From: Agrobacterium salinitolerans
GTDB lineage: Bacteria; Pseudomonadota; Alphaproteobacteria; Rhizobiales; Rhizobiaceae
Reading direction: 5' to 3'
Length of the DNA: 64,000 bases
Assembly: GCF_002008225.1 (NCBI RefSeq)
Contig: NZ_MRDH01000039.1
Location: forward strand, 62,001-126,000
Numbering within the stretch: position 1 is the first letter of the stretch; each line of letters begins with the position of its first letter. Below, in pieces: positions 26,499 through 36,012 of this stretch. Made by a program: the position numbers and the translations under genes. The notes under the pieces were generated by a model. That model worked only from the letters and a program-made list of their open reading frames with translations. It made no database searches and was not told the origin of the DNA.

Positions 26499-27731
26499 AT
26501 GTCCCTCCCTTCCGCCGATAATCGCTTTGGCGCATTCCGGCATAGTTCCTATCGCCGTTTTTTCAGCGCCCGGTTTTTTTCGGCCTTCGCCATCCAGATC
26601 GTCAGCGTCTCTGTCGGCTGGCAGATGTATGAGGTTACCGGCAACGCCTTTTATCTCGGCCTGATCGGTCTTTTCCAATTTCTGCCGTCGCTGCTTCTGA
26701 TCCTCGTCACGGGAACGGTCGCCGACCGGCACAATCGCCGGCGCATCATGGCCATATGCCTGCTGATCGCGGCGCTCTGCGCTGCGGCGCTTCTTAGCCT
26801 CACGCTGATGCACAGCTTTTCGCCCTGGCCGGTCTTCGCCATTCTCGTCGTCTTCGGCATAGAGCGGGCCTTCATGGGGCCGGCGGTGCAGTCGCTGGCA
26901 CCCAATCTCGTGCCGGTCGAGGATTTGCCGAATGCTATCGCATGGAATTCGTCTTCATGGCAGATGGCGTCGATTCTTGGCCCTGTCGCCGGTGGTCTGC
27001 TTTATGGTCTCGGGGCCTCCGTCGCCTATAGCGTAGCGCTCGTGCTTTTCATTGTTTCCGCGGCGCTTGCAGTAGCAATCCGTAAGCCGGAACAACGCGG
27101 CCCGGCAAAAGCCATCAGCCTCGAAACCATGCTGGCCGGGTTCAAATTCATCTCCCAGGAAAAAGTCGTCCTTGGCGCGATCTCGCTTGATCTTTTCGCG
27201 GTGTTGCTCGGCGGTGCTGTTGCGTTGATGCCGATTTTTGCCAAGGAAGTGCTGACGCTCGGCCCATGGGGCCTTGGGCTTCTGCGTGCCGCGCCTGGCA
27301 TCGGGGCCATCACCGTTGCGGTCATTCTGGCCTTCAAACCCATTCGTCACCACGCCGGCCTGCTGATGTTTACCGGCGTCGGCCTCTTCGGCATCTCCAC
27401 TGTGGTTTTCGGACTGTCGCAGACCGCGTGGCTGTCCATCGCCGCGCTGGTGGTCATGGGCGCATCGGACATGGTGTCGGTTTATGTGCGCGAGACCCTG
27501 ATTGCGCTCTGGACACCGGACGAGGTACGCGGGCGTGTGAATGCGGTTAATATGGTCTTTGTCGGCGCATCGAACGAGCTGGGCGAGTTTCGTGCCGGCA
27601 CCATGGCTCATGTCGTCGGAGCGGTGCCCGCAGTCGTCATCGGCGGGGCGGGTACGCTTGCTGTGGCGGTCATCTGGGCGCTCGGTTTTTCCAAGCTGCG
27701 CAAGATCGACAATCTGGATGCGCCGCACTGA
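26499..27731 (+). CDS. MFS transporter, EntS-like exporter family
   Basis: A 410-residue 12-helix major facilitator of the MFS_3/EntS group, which includes enterobactin exporters and many uncharacterised efflux proteins. The N-terminal SYRRFFSARFFSAFAIQIVSVSVGWQMYEVTG and the loop 2-3 motif GTVADRHNRRRIM are typical, as are ERAFMGPAVQSLAPNLVP and WTPDEVRGRVNAVNMVFVGASNELGEF in the second half. The ATG at 26499 gives the usual family start; the open frame continues 47 residues upstream without similarity. Substrate unknown, and no siderophore gene is near. A palindromic repeat separates it from the convergent amidotransferase gene. Confidence 0.93.
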   Translation: MSLPSADNRFGAFRHSSYRRFFSARFFSAFAIQIVSVSVGWQMYEVTGNAFYLGLIGLFQFLPSLLLILVTGTVADRHNRRRIMAICLLIAALCAAALLSLTLMHSFSPWPVFAILVVFGIERAFMGPAVQSLAPNLVPVEDLPNAIAWNSSSWQMASILGPVAGGLLYGLGASVAYSVALVLFIVSAALAVAIRKPEQRGPAKAISLETMLAGFKFISQEKVVLGAISLDLFAVLLGGAVALMPIFAKEVLTLGPWGLGLLRAAPGIGAITVAVILAFKPIRHHAGLLMFTGVGLFGISTVVFGLSQTAWLSIAALVVMGASDMVSVYVRETLIALWTPDEVRGRVNAVNMVFVGASNELGEFRAGTMAHVVGAVPAVVIGGAGTLAVAVIWALGFSKLRKIDNLDAPH

Positions 27732-27746
27732 TGGCGATGGGGCTTA

Positions 27747-27814
27747 GATCGTTTTGTTTTTACGCATTTTCCGAACGTAAAACCGCTAAGCACTTTTACT
27801 GGAAATGCTCTAGC
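27747..27814. repeat. Dispersed palindromic repeat, copy 1
   Basis: Outer stem 27764-27772 with 27801-27808 (one bulged T), a 4-base bulge, inner stem GTAAAA/TTTTAC (27777-27782 with 27794-27799) and an 11-base loop containing CCGCT. It shares TTTTACGCAT, AACCGCT and ATGCTC-AG with copy 2 at 36013. It lies between two convergent genes, and its right end contains the stop codon of the amidotransferase gene. Confidence 0.75.
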
Positions 27815-28541
27815 GCTGCGCCTTGCCTTCAAAAACCAGATCGAGAAAATTGCCGAGCCATGCCCTGAGAGGCGTGTCGAACAGCATGCGGCCTTCCAGA
27901 TGCTGGCTGCCCACCTGTGCATTGGGCATGCCGAACCTCTGGGCGCCGCGCACCACCCAACTATGCATCATGGCGCGGGTCAGTTCGGCGTGAAACTGCA
28001 AGCCCCAGGCATTTTTTCCATAGCGATAGGCCTGATTGGGGTAGGTCTCGCCCGAGGCCAGAAGTTCGGCTCCGCGCGGCAGCTCGAACCCTTCCTTGTG
28101 GAAATGATAGACCATCTTCGGCCAATGCGGCATCAAAAGCCGCCCATGTTCGGTGGCATGAAGCGGATACCAGCCGATTTCGACCTTACCGTCCCTGTCG
28201 GCCTCCACCTTGCCGCCCAGATGTTTGGATAGCATCTGCGCGCCGAGACAGATGCCGAGAAAGGGCTTGTTTTCCTTCAGCGGCACCTTCAGCCAGTCGA
28301 TCTCGGCTTTGACGTAGTCATGAGAATCGTTGGCGCTCATCGGGCCACCGAAGATGATGGCGCCCGCGTGTTTCTCCAGCGTCTGCGGCAAGTCGTCGCC
28401 GAGTGCGGGTCGCCTTATATCCAGACGATACCCTTTTGCCACCAGCATCTGGCCGACACGGCCGGGCGTGGAACGTTCCTGATGCAGGACGATGAGCAGC
28501 GATGGTTGTTTTTCCTGTTGCCTGGAAGGGTCAAACAGCAT
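27810..28541 (-). CDS. Class I glutamine amidotransferase (GuaA-N-like)
   Basis: A 243-residue stand-alone class I amidotransferase or gamma-glutamyl hydrolase-like protein. The oxyanion strand is IIFGGPMSAND near residue 70, the nucleophile elbow FLGICLGAQMLSKHLGG near 97, and the catalytic histidine-glutamate LQFHAEL near 185. Such proteins are often annotated as GMP synthase-like, but no synthetase domain is attached. The ATG at 28541 overlaps the terB gene by 11 bases, so it is the last gene of the hem operon. The TAG stop (27812-27810) lies inside a palindromic repeat. True substrate unknown. Confidence 0.93.
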   Translation of the reverse strand: MLFDPSRQQEKQPSLLIVLHQERSTPGRVGQMLVAKGYRLDIRRPALGDDLPQTLEKHAGAIIFGGPMSANDSHDYVKAEIDWLKVPLKENKPFLGICLGAQMLSKHLGGKVEADRDGKVEIGWYPLHATEHGRLLMPHWPKMVYHFHKEGFELPRGAELLASGETYPNQAYRYGKNAWGLQFHAELTRAMMHSWVVRGAQRFGMPNAQVGSQHLEGRMLFDTPLRAWLGNFLDLVFEGKAQR

Positions 28542-29019
28542 CGTCTTCGTTTTCGCTTTCTTCAGCGGGCCCGGACCTCGTGGCGGCCTGCTGACGTTGC
28601 AGAACCCTGTCGCGCACGGATACACCGAGCAGATCGGCTACCCGCCAGATCACATGGTCTTCCATTTCGCTTCGTTCGCCGTCAGCGTAAACAATATCCC
28701 ATAATATTCCAATAAGCTCCACGCGTTGATCTTCGTCGAGATGGCGGCGGATATCGGCGGTGAAGCGGTAATAATCGACGGCCTCCTTGCCCGCCTCCTG
28801 GCCGGCGGTGAGAAGGGCATCCAGTTTGCCGCCATCGAGATGGTAATATTCATGCAGAATCTCGCGCAGGCGGTCACGCTCGCTTTTCGAGACGGTGCCA
28901 TCCGCTTCCATCACCTGGAAAGAGAGAGCTGCCACCGCAACCCTCAGATCGTCCGGGCTGAAATCACCCGCATTCGGGCCGACGAGGTTTTGAATAAACG
29001 ATTGTATTTGTTGGAACAT
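28531..29019 (-). CDS. TerB family (DjlA-like N-domain) protein
   Basis: A 162-residue cytoplasmic protein with a TerB/DjlA helical domain (about residues 22-140). Two acidic metal-site-like loops are visible, MEADGTVSKSERDRL near residue 37 and YADGERSEMEDHVIWRVADLLG near 113, the repeated (A)DG-x-x-x-x-E pattern of the family. The C-terminal tail is acidic (EESENEDDAV). Despite the name, tellurite resistance is not implied for isolated TerB proteins in Rhizobiales. It starts 14 bases after the hemY stop and overlaps the amidotransferase gene, which places it in the hem operon. Confidence 0.93.
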   Translation of the reverse strand: MFQQIQSFIQNLVGPNAGDFSPDDLRVAVAALSFQVMEADGTVSKSERDRLREILHEYYHLDGGKLDALLTAGQEAGKEAVDYYRFTADIRRHLDEDQRVELIGILWDIVYADGERSEMEDHVIWRVADLLGVSVRDRVLQRQQAATRSGPAEESENEDDAV

Positions 29020-29033
29020 CGATAGCCTGTTGG

Positions 29034-30650
29034 TCAGAAGAGTTTGAGCCGCGTCTTGGGTTCGGCTTCCGCGCCTGATTTCTTGACGCCCGGATCATCC
29101 GGCGCGCCGCCGAAAAACGGTACGGCCTCCGCCTTCCCATTCGATGCATCGGTTTCCACCGGCGCCTCGATTGTAACAGGCTTTTTCTCCTTTGGGACCG
29201 ATACGGCCGGTTTGACCTCAATCGGCGCGGCCGGGATCGGTTTCGGTTCGGCGCGTGTCTCCGGCGCTGCTTCTGCAATGATTGTCTTTGCAGCCGGTTC
29301 GGCCCTTGCCGGTGCTGCGGCAATCGCATTTTCGATCGTGAGATCCTCGACGGGGCCTTCGAGTTGCCCGAAAGGCGCTTTCCATTCGAAGGCATCGAGA
29401 CGGCCGGTAACGGGCGACACCGGCAGCCATTTCTCTGAAACAATACCATCGGCAACCCAGGCGGGGTCGCGCGGCGCGCGCAGCGCCTGTGCCATCCAGT
29501 AGCGTACCCGGCCCTGATCACCGGTTTCGGCTTCCTCGATGTCGGCCATCAGCAGGAAGATGCTTTCGCGTGGCTCAATCCGCGCGGCGGCTTCGGCCTT
29601 GGCCCGCGCCTTGGCGAATTCCTTGGCGTCGAGCGCTGCCTGCGCGACCGCGAACAGGGATTCGATATTGTTGGGCTTCAGGCTTTCCAGCCGCTCAGCC
29701 CGTTTCAGCCGGTCGATGGCGGTATCACCGCTGCGGGCGCGGACATAAAGTTCGGCGAGTTGCGGATGCGGATCGTGTTTCCAGACGGGTTCGAGAACCG
29801 TGGCCGCCTTGCGCAGATTGTCCTCGCGCAGATAGGATTTTGCTGCGATCAGCGCTGCCGGAACGAGGCTCTTGGCAAGCTTGAGCGCATGTTTGGCATC
29901 CTCGCGGGCACCCACGGGGTCGCTTTCCAGCTTTTCGCCGGCCTTGGCGGTGAGAAGCACCGCTTTCAGCCGTTCCGCCTCGCCGCGTTCGATGACACTG
30001 GCCGCCCTCTGCTGGTCGAGCAGGCGTATGGCATCGTCCCATTGTCCGTTGCGACAACGATTTTCCAGCGTCGCCTGTGCTGCCCAGGGCAAATAGGGCG
30101 CCTTTTCCGCCGCATCCTCGGCATATTGCTGGGCGGCTTCGTAGGCGCCCTGACGGCGCGCCTCGATATAAAGGCCCCGAAGGCCAAGTTCGCGGGTTTC
30201 GGGATCGCGGGCCATGGCTTCGAATTTGCGCCGCGCCGCGTCATATTTTCCTTCGATGAGATCGGCCTGAGCGTCGAGCAGGTGGATCAGTGGCTCTTGA
30301 TCGGCGCTGAGCAACCCCTGTGTTCGTGCCGTCATCTTCCGGGCAAGGAGGGCATTGCCGGCGCCGGCGGCAATGAGACCGGTGGATAGCGCCTGATAAC
30401 CACGGTCGCGCTTGCGGGCGCGGAAATAACGACGCGCGGCATTGGGCGAGGTCCAGATGGCGTTGACGACCCACCAGACCAGCATAACGGCGGCGACCAG
30501 CGCCGCAATTATGGAGGCCGCGACCATCAGGCTCATTTCGATCAGCTGGCCTTGCCAGACGATGGATAGCACGCCCGGCCTGTCCGCCAGCCAGGAAAAA
30601 CCGAAGCCGAGAGCCAGAACGATAACGGCGAAAGTCAGAATTCTGGTCAT
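29034..30650 (-). CDS. hemY: HemY family TPR membrane protein
   Basis: A 538-residue protein of the proteobacterial HemY family (distinct from Bacillus HemY oxidase), found beside hemCD; its exact part in haem synthesis is unsettled. Two N-terminal membrane segments, ILTFAVIVLALGFGFSWLA (about 4-22) and IEMSLMVAASIIAALVAAVMLVWWVV (about 37-62), anchor a cytoplasmic region of helical TPR-like repeats (about 85-400). The C-terminal 110 residues are proline-alanine-glutamate rich and probably disordered, ending KTRLKLF. It starts four bases after the mic60 stop and is followed by terB after 14 bases, so all are co-transcribed. Confidence 0.93.
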   Translation of the reverse strand: MTRILTFAVIVLALGFGFSWLADRPGVLSIVWQGQLIEMSLMVAASIIAALVAAVMLVWWVVNAIWTSPNAARRYFRARKRDRGYQALSTGLIAAGAGNALLARKMTARTQGLLSADQEPLIHLLDAQADLIEGKYDAARRKFEAMARDPETRELGLRGLYIEARRQGAYEAAQQYAEDAAEKAPYLPWAAQATLENRCRNGQWDDAIRLLDQQRAASVIERGEAERLKAVLLTAKAGEKLESDPVGAREDAKHALKLAKSLVPAALIAAKSYLREDNLRKAATVLEPVWKHDPHPQLAELYVRARSGDTAIDRLKRAERLESLKPNNIESLFAVAQAALDAKEFAKARAKAEAAARIEPRESIFLLMADIEEAETGDQGRVRYWMAQALRAPRDPAWVADGIVSEKWLPVSPVTGRLDAFEWKAPFGQLEGPVEDLTIENAIAAAPARAEPAAKTIIAEAAPETRAEPKPIPAAPIEVKPAVSVPKEKKPVTIEAPVETDASNGKAEAVPFFGGAPDDPGVKKSGAEAEPKTRLKLF

Positions 30651-30654
30651 GCCC

Positions 30655-32100
30655 TTACCCCTGCCTGCCGGTGCTGGTGATGGCGCGGTTCAACGTGCCG
30701 CCGACCAGATTTTCGACCTCGATGCGCGCATCCAGCGATTTCTTGTAATCGGCCGATGCCGTCTTGGCGGCATCGGGAAGCCCGTTCCATTCAAGCGCCG
30801 CGCCTTGCAGATCGCCGTTGCGCAGCTTGTTTTCCATGCGCGCAATCTGGGCTTCGGGGGTCTCGCCCTCGATATTTCCGACCGGGCGCACCTTCACCAG
30901 CGAAAAGGCGCTTTCCGTCAGGCGTTCCATAATGCCCTGATTGGGGTCAGGCTGGTTGATGGCCGACAGCATCGCATTGGCAACATCGGGGAATTTCTGC
31001 ATCAACTCGGAACGCGACGGTACGCCGGTTGCGGCGAAGGATTGCAGCGATGCGATGGCCGGATCATCAGGCGTGACCTTCGATAGCGTGTCGAGTTCGG
31101 TGAGGAACGGCCCACCGCGATCGATCGCGGCCTTCAGCGCGGCGGAAGCAATGGCGCGGGCGACTTCGATGTCGTCGCGCGGCTCGTTGATCTTGGCTTC
31201 CGCATCCGCAAGACGGCGTGTCAGTTCCGCCGTCGCCGATGCCTGCGCGGATCGCTCCGACTGGAGGGTGGATTCCAGCGCGGCGATTTTTTCCGACAGT
31301 CCATCGATTTGTGGGGTCTCACCCTTTGCGCCCTCGAGGGTTGCGATGCGCTGTTCCAGCGCCGAGGTATCGGCGGCAGGCGCATTGGCAAGCTGCTGCC
31401 GTAAGCTGCTCAGATCGGTTTTCAATGCGGCGATTTCCTCGCTTCCCGCCTGGCCTGCATTAAAGGAGGGCAGGATGCCGGCATATTGCATGCTGCCTGC
31501 GGCGGTGAGCGCCACAAGGCCGCCGACGATACCCGCCGCGATGAGGCCGGAGGTCGCCGCCTGTTTGCGCTCCACCTGATGTGGTGTGGAGGGCTTTGCC
31601 GGTCCTGAGGAAGAGGTTGCCGTCGATGGTTTTGCAGCGCCGTCGCTGCTGGATGCGCTGGAGGACGCTGTCGAGCCGAAGGCCGGCTTCGCCGCAGCCG
31701 CCGCAGCGGCGCTCGTGTCAGTGGCGCCCGTCGACGGTTTTGTATCGGCTTTCGGCGGAACAGGGGCCGTCGAGACAGCCTCTTTCTGTTTGCCCGCAGC
31801 GCTTTCAGCCTTGGGCGCCGTGGCCCCGGATTCAGCTTTGCCGATATTGGGTTCGGGCTCGATAGGGGATTTCTTGGGCTGGTCCCAGACGGGGGCGGGG
31901 TTACCCGTTGCGGCTGCTTGCGACTTTGCGGCCGAAACTCCAGGCCCTGCGGTAGCCTCCGGTGTTTTGTCACCGGACTTTTCGTCCGTCTTCGCAGCGT
32001 CCACGTCGGCGGAAATTGCTTTCACGTCTTTGGCGTCCAGGTCGATGGTGACCGGTTCGGCTTTGGACTTGGAGTGGCGTGGCGGCTTTCCCGATACCAT
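30655..32100 (-). CDS. Alphaproteobacterial mitofilin/Mic60 homologue (COG4223)
   Basis: A 481-residue inner-membrane protein. Residues 1-180 are low-complexity (Ala/Ser/Thr/Pro/Lys, with an eight-alanine stretch interrupted only by neighbours), residues about 183-207 form the single membrane helix (ATSGLIAAGIVGGLVALTAAGS), about 215-305 are a coiled coil rich in heptads (LSSLRQQLAN, LEQRIATLEG, ALESTLQSERS), and the C-terminal part ending ARIEVENLVGGTLNRAITSTG is the mitofilin-like domain. Mitochondrial Mic60 bends cristae, and alphaproteobacterial homologues deform membranes. Placement between hemD and hemY is known in this class. It begins 73 bases after hemD and is followed by hemY after four. 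Confidence 0.9.
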   Translation of the reverse strand: MVSGKPPRHSKSKAEPVTIDLDAKDVKAISADVDAAKTDEKSGDKTPEATAGPGVSAAKSQAAATGNPAPVWDQPKKSPIEPEPNIGKAESGATAPKAESAAGKQKEAVSTAPVPPKADTKPSTGATDTSAAAAAAAKPAFGSTASSSASSSDGAAKPSTATSSSGPAKPSTPHQVERKQAATSGLIAAGIVGGLVALTAAGSMQYAGILPSFNAGQAGSEEIAALKTDLSSLRQQLANAPAADTSALEQRIATLEGAKGETPQIDGLSEKIAALESTLQSERSAQASATAELTRRLADAEAKINEPRDDIEVARAIASAALKAAIDRGGPFLTELDTLSKVTPDDPAIASLQSFAATGVPSRSELMQKFPDVANAMLSAINQPDPNQGIMERLTESAFSLVKVRPVGNIEGETPEAQIARMENKLRNGDLQGAALEWNGLPDAAKTASADYKKSLDARIEVENLVGGTLNRAITSTGRQG

Positions 32101-32173
32101 GACAACCTCATTTCTGCCTGCAGTAATCTAAACCTAGTCAGTGACGGCGGCAAAGGAAAGAGGCGAGCTCGAA

Positions 32174-32914
32174 TTAGGTTCCAGAGTTATGGCGCAGAAG
32201 TTCGAACATTGCCGCCTCGTTCGGCTCGCTGGCGGCCTTGGCGTTTGCGCGGAAGATTTGAGGAACGAGAGACAGCACGTTGCGGCTGATGCAGATGATT
32301 TGTGTCGTTGCCAGCGCCGCCACGTATTTTTGCGTCGATACATGATGAAAAAAGGCCCGCGCTGCTTCCGATGAATAGAGCAGGACCACATCGGCAGCGC
32401 TTTCGACAAACGCCGTCCCAAGCATTGTCTGCGAAATGCCGGAGGGCAGCATCTCGTAACAATCTACCGTTCTGAAGGGAATGCCAGCGGCGGCAAGGCC
32501 CTTCTCCAAGGTGGCGCCACGGGGTCTGCCGGCGAGATAAAGCAGCGGTGCTTCTTCGGAAAACAGAATCTGGTGCTCAGCTACCAGTGCGGTCAGACTG
32601 GCGGCGTCGCCGGAGGCGGTGAAAATCTGTTCGAAGCCGGTTTTTTCCGCCGCTTCCGCCGTTGCTCCGCCGACGGCGAAAAGCGGTTTTGACAGATAGG
32701 GAGCCAGCCCGTCCCGGGATGTTTCCAGCGCCCGCAGCGCCTCGGCGCTGGTCACCGCGATGGCCGCCAGCGGGGCGGATAACGCCGAGACGGCGCGTTC
32801 CCCATGATGGACAGGATAAAACAGCGGAAGAAGCACCGGCTCATGCCCAAGTGCTTCAAGCTTTGCGGCCGTCCTTTCGCCCGAACGCTGCGGCCGGGTG
32901 ACGACGATCCGCAT
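32174..32914 (-). CDS. hemD: Uroporphyrinogen-III synthase
   Basis: A 246-residue enzyme that cyclises and inverts ring D of hydroxymethylbilane to make uroporphyrinogen III, the branch point to haem, sirohaem and cobalamin. Sequence conservation in this family is low; the visible markers are the start RIVVTRPQRSGERTAAKLEALGHEPVLLPLF, AIAVTSAEALRAL (S/T-x-x-A/G type loop) and VLLYSSEAARAFFHHV in the second domain. The ATG at 32914 is four bases after the hemC stop; the open frame continues upstream into hemC and is not used. Position directly after hemC makes the assignment strong. Confidence 0.95.
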   Translation of the reverse strand: MRIVVTRPQRSGERTAAKLEALGHEPVLLPLFYPVHHGERAVSALSAPLAAIAVTSAEALRALETSRDGLAPYLSKPLFAVGGATAEAAEKTGFEQIFTASGDAASLTALVAEHQILFSEEAPLLYLAGRPRGATLEKGLAAAGIPFRTVDCYEMLPSGISQTMLGTAFVESAADVVLLYSSEAARAFFHHVSTQKYVAALATTQIICISRNVLSLVPQIFRANAKAASEPNEAAMFELLRHNSGT

Positions 32915-32918
32915 CGCC

Positions 32919-33848
32919 TCAGCTCCAGCCTTCGAAGAAATTGCTGCCGGCCTTGGCGCGCACATCTTCGCCGGCCTGCCGGCCGAGCGTTGCCGCATCG
33001 CGGCGGTTGCCGGAGATTTCGATGCCGTGGCTCGTCTGGCCATCGGGGGTGAGGATCAGGCCGGAAAAATGCAAGTCGTCGCCGTCGCAGGTGGCGTAGC
33101 CGGCAATCGGCGTGCGACAGGAACCATCGAGTGCTGCCAGAAAGGCGCGCTCGCAGGTCACGGCATCATGAGTGGGCCTGTCGTTTATGGGAGCGAGCAG
33201 TTTGTCCATGCGCGTATCGCCGATGCGGCTTTCCACGCCGATTGCGCCCTGGGCAGGAGCCGGAGGGAATTCCTTCGGGTCGAGAATTTCCGTCGGCACA
33301 TTGTCCTTGCCGAGCCGCTTCAGGCCGGCAAAAGCAAGAAGTGTGGCATCCGCCTGGCCTTCTTCGAGCTTGCGCAGACGCGTATCGACCAGACCGCGGA
33401 AAACGATGACGCTGAGATCCGGACGCAGGCGGCGGATCAGTGCCTGACGGCGCAGGGATGCGGAGCCGACAACGGCGCCATGCGGCAGTTCCAGAAGCTT
33501 CGGTGCCGTGCGACCAATGAAGGCGTCGCTTATGTCTTCGCGCGGCAGGAAAGCGGACAGATAGAGGCCTTCGGGCAGAACGGTCGGCATGTCCTTGGAG
33601 GAATGCACGGCCATATCGAGTTCGCCTGATAGAAGCTGGTTTTCCAGCTCCTCTGTGAAGAGTCCTTTTCCGCCGATCTCCGACAAAGCGCGGTCGGTTA
33701 TCCGGTCGCCTTTGGTGGACAGCACGACGATTTCGAACATTTCTTCCGGCAGGCCATGCGCCGCCATCAGCCGGTTGCGCGTCTCGTAAGCCTGCGCGAG
33801 CGCCAGCGGGCTGCCGCGCGTGCCGATTCGGAAAGGTTTTGTTTGCAT
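32919..33848 (-). CDS. hemC: Porphobilinogen deaminase (hydroxymethylbilane synthase)
   Basis: A 309-residue cytoplasmic enzyme that joins four porphobilinogens into hydroxymethylbilane. [14 protein letters not shown] at the N-terminus, [61 protein letters not shown] and the dipyrromethane-cofactor cysteine in [13 protein letters not shown] (about residue 240) are all present. First gene of the hemC-hemD-mic60-hemY-terB-amidotransferase operon. It is divergent from tsaD across 73 bases, so the two promoters are close or overlapping. Confidence 0.98.
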   Translation of the reverse strand: MQTKPFRIGTRGSPLALAQAYETRNRLMAAHGLPEEMFEIVVLSTKGDRITDRALSEIGGKGLFTEELENQLLSGELDMAVHSSKDMPTVLPEGLYLSAFLPREDISDAFIGRTAPKLLELPHGAVVGSASLRRQALIRRLRPDLSVIVFRGLVDTRLRKLEEGQADATLLAFAGLKRLGKDNVPTEILDPKEFPPAPAQGAIGVESRIGDTRMDKLLAPINDRPTHDAVTCERAFLAALDGSCRTPIAGYATCDGDDLHFSGLILTPDGQTSHGIEISGNRRDAATLGRQAGEDVRAKAGSNFFEGWS

Positions 33849-33921
33849 CCGCGTCTATCCATTGTTACCGGAGTTGTCTTAGACCAACTCAGCGCATGAT
33901 CGCAATGAACGAACAGATTTG

Positions 33922-35019
33922 ATGGCCCCCTTTCTTCGTATTCTTGGCATAGAGACAAGCTGTGACGAAACCGCTGCATCCATTGTGGTTCGGCATGCGG
34001 ACGGGCGTGGTGAGATCGTCTCCGACGTCGTTTTGTCGCAGCTGGAGGAACACAGCGCTTATGGCGGTGTGGTGCCTGAAATTGCCGCCCGCGCCCATGT
34101 CGAAGCGCTGGATACGCTGGTGGAAGAGGCGCTGGAGCAGGCGGGCGTCACTCTTGCCGATGTCGACGCCATTGCCGCCACATCCGGCCCCGGCCTCATC
34201 GGTGGCCTGCTGGTGGGGCTGATGACCGGCAAGGCTATCGCCAAGGCGGCCGGCAAACCGCTTTACGCCATCAATCATCTGGAAGGCCACGCGCTGACGG
34301 CGCGGCTGACCGATGGTCTGTCGTTCCCGTATCTGATGTTGCTGGTGTCCGGCGGCCACACCCAGCTGGTGCTGGTGCGCGGCGTGGATGACTACGAACG
34401 CTGGGGAACCACCATCGATGACGCTTTGGGGGAAGCCTTCGACAAGACCGCGAAACTTCTGGGCCTGCCCTATCCTGGCGGGCCTGCCGTAGAGAAAGCG
34501 GCGGCAAAGGGTGACCCGGACCGTTTTCCGCTTCCGCGCCCGATGGTGGGAGAGACACGGCTCGATTTTTCCTTCTCGGGCTTGAAGACAGCGGTGCGGC
34601 AGGCCGCGACCGCCATCGCGCCGCTTTCGAAGCAGGATATTGCCGATATCTGCGCTTCCTTCCAGAAAGCGGTGTCGCGCACCCTGAAGGACCGTATCGG
34701 CCGTGGCCTTGCCCGTTTCAGCCAGGAGTTTCCGCAGCTGGAGACGACACCTGCGCTGGTCGTCGCCGGCGGCGTTGCGGCCAATCAGGAAATCCGCCAG
34801 ACGCTGCAGTCGCTTTGCGATACCCATGGCTTCCGTTTCGTTGCGCCGCCGCACCGGCTTTGCACGGATAATGCGGCGATGATCGCCTGGGCGGGACTGG
34901 AGCGCATGGCGGATGGCCGTGACCCCGATCCGCTCGAAATCCCGCCGCGCTCGCGCTGGCCGCTGGACGGCAACGCGGAGACACTGATCGGTTTCGGTAA
35001 AAGGGGAGCCAAGGCCTGA
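33922..35019 (+). CDS. tsaD: tRNA N6-adenosine threonylcarbamoyltransferase TsaD
   Basis: A 365-residue ASKHA-fold protein that transfers threonylcarbamoyl to A37 of ANN-decoding tRNAs with TsaB and Tsa[16 protein letters not shown] is the N-terminal ATP loop, the metal histidines are in [13 protein letters not shown] (H-x3-H) near residue 112, and [12 protein letters not shown] and [17 protein letters not shown] complete the nucleotide site. The ATG at 33922 is used; an in-frame TTG directly before it is unlikely. The stop TGA shares its last base with the ATG of gpsA, so they are coupled. Divergent from hemC, as in several Rhizobiales. Confidence 0.97.
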   Translation: MAPFLRILGIETSCDETAASIVVRHADGRGEIVSDVVLSQLEEHSAYGGVVPEIAARAHVEALDTLVEEALEQAGVTLADVDAIAATSGPGLIGGLLVGLMTGKAIAKAAGKPLYAINHLEGHALTARLTDGLSFPYLMLLVSGGHTQLVLVRGVDDYERWGTTIDDALGEAFDKTAKLLGLPYPGGPAVEKAAAKGDPDRFPLPRPMVGETRLDFSFSGLKTAVRQAATAIAPLSKQDIADICASFQKAVSRTLKDRIGRGLARFSQEFPQLETTPALVVAGGVAANQEIRQTLQSLCDTHGFRFVAPPHRLCTDNAAMIAWAGLERMADGRDPDPLEIPPRSRWPLDGNAETLIGFGKRGAKA

Positions 35020-36002
35020 TGCAACGGGAAAAAATCGTCGTTATCGGCGCCGGCGCCTTCGGAACAGCGCTTGCCGTCGTCATTGCGTTGGAAAACCGGC
35101 ATGACGTCACCTTGCTCGGCCGTGATCCATCGCTGATGGCCGATCTGGAAGTTGATCGTGTTCACGAGGCGGCTCTGCCGGGTGTCGATCTGCCGGACGC
35201 GCTTGAATTTTCGGCCGAGCCGGATGTGCTGGCTGGCGCCAATATCGTGCTCTTCGCCATGCCCTCACAGGCTCATGCGGATGCGGCCCGTCACTACGGT
35301 CCTTATCTGGCTAATGACTCTATCGTCGTCACCTGCGCGAAGGGCATCGACCGCAGCTCCGGCCGACTGCTGACGGAACTTCTGGAAGCGGAATTACCGC
35401 ATCATCCGATTGCGGTTCTCTCCGGTCCGGGATTCGCGGCGGATATTGCGCGCGGCTTGCCGACGGCCATGGCGATTGCGGCGGAAGACCCGGAGGTTGC
35501 CGAGCGGCTTGCGACCACGATTTCCGGCAGGACCTTCCGGCTTTATGCCTCGACCGACCGCATCGGCGTGCAGCTGGGCGGGGCGCTGAAGAATGTTCTC
35601 GCCATTGCCGCCGGCATTGTTGAAGGCGCTGGCCTTGGTGATTCCGCCCGCGCGGCGCTGATCTCGCGTGGGCTTGCCGAAATGTCGCGGCTCATCGTCG
35701 CCATGGGCGGCAAGGCGGACACGGTGCGCGGTCTCTCGGGCCTCGGCGATCTGGTGCTGACCGCCACCAGCCACCAGTCGCGCAACCTGCGTTTTGGTAT
35801 CGCGCTTGGCCGGGGTGAGGGTAAGGACATGTCCGGCGGGCTGGTGGAAGGCGCCTTCGCTGCTGCCGTCGCCGCCCGGCTCGGGGAAAGTCACGCTGTC
35901 GACATGCCGGTTACCGAAGCGGTGGCCGCTATCATTGACGGCAATCTGGATGTGGCGAGCGCCATGCAACAATTGATGACACGGCCGATCACCACCGAGT
36001 GA
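35019..36002 (+). CDS. gpsA: Glycerol-3-phosphate dehydrogenase [NAD(P)+]
   Basis: A 327-residue cytoplasmic enzyme that reduces dihydroxyacetone phosphate to sn-glycerol-3-phosphate for phospholipid synthesis. The Rossmann motif is [14 protein letters not shown] near residue 8, followed by [36 protein letters not shown], the catalytic lysine in [14 protein letters not shown] (near 190) and [19 protein letters not shown]. Length is normal. Its start overlaps the tsaD stop by one base. Downstream comes a palindromic repeat (36013-36076) and then the YciI gene. Confidence 0.98.
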   Translation: MQREKIVVIGAGAFGTALAVVIALENRHDVTLLGRDPSLMADLEVDRVHEAALPGVDLPDALEFSAEPDVLAGANIVLFAMPSQAHADAARHYGPYLANDSIVVTCAKGIDRSSGRLLTELLEAELPHHPIAVLSGPGFAADIARGLPTAMAIAAEDPEVAERLATTISGRTFRLYASTDRIGVQLGGALKNVLAIAAGIVEGAGLGDSARAALISRGLAEMSRLIVAMGGKADTVRGLSGLGDLVLTATSHQSRNLRFGIALGRGEGKDMSGGLVEGAFAAAVAARLGESHAVDMPVTEAVAAIIDGNLDVASAMQQLMTRPITTE

Positions 36003-36012
36003 GGTGGGCGGT

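Noticed and set aside
28531..29019. Tellurite-resistance system
   Set aside because: Only an isolated TerB domain is present; terC, terD or terZ genes are absent and the context is haem synthesis.
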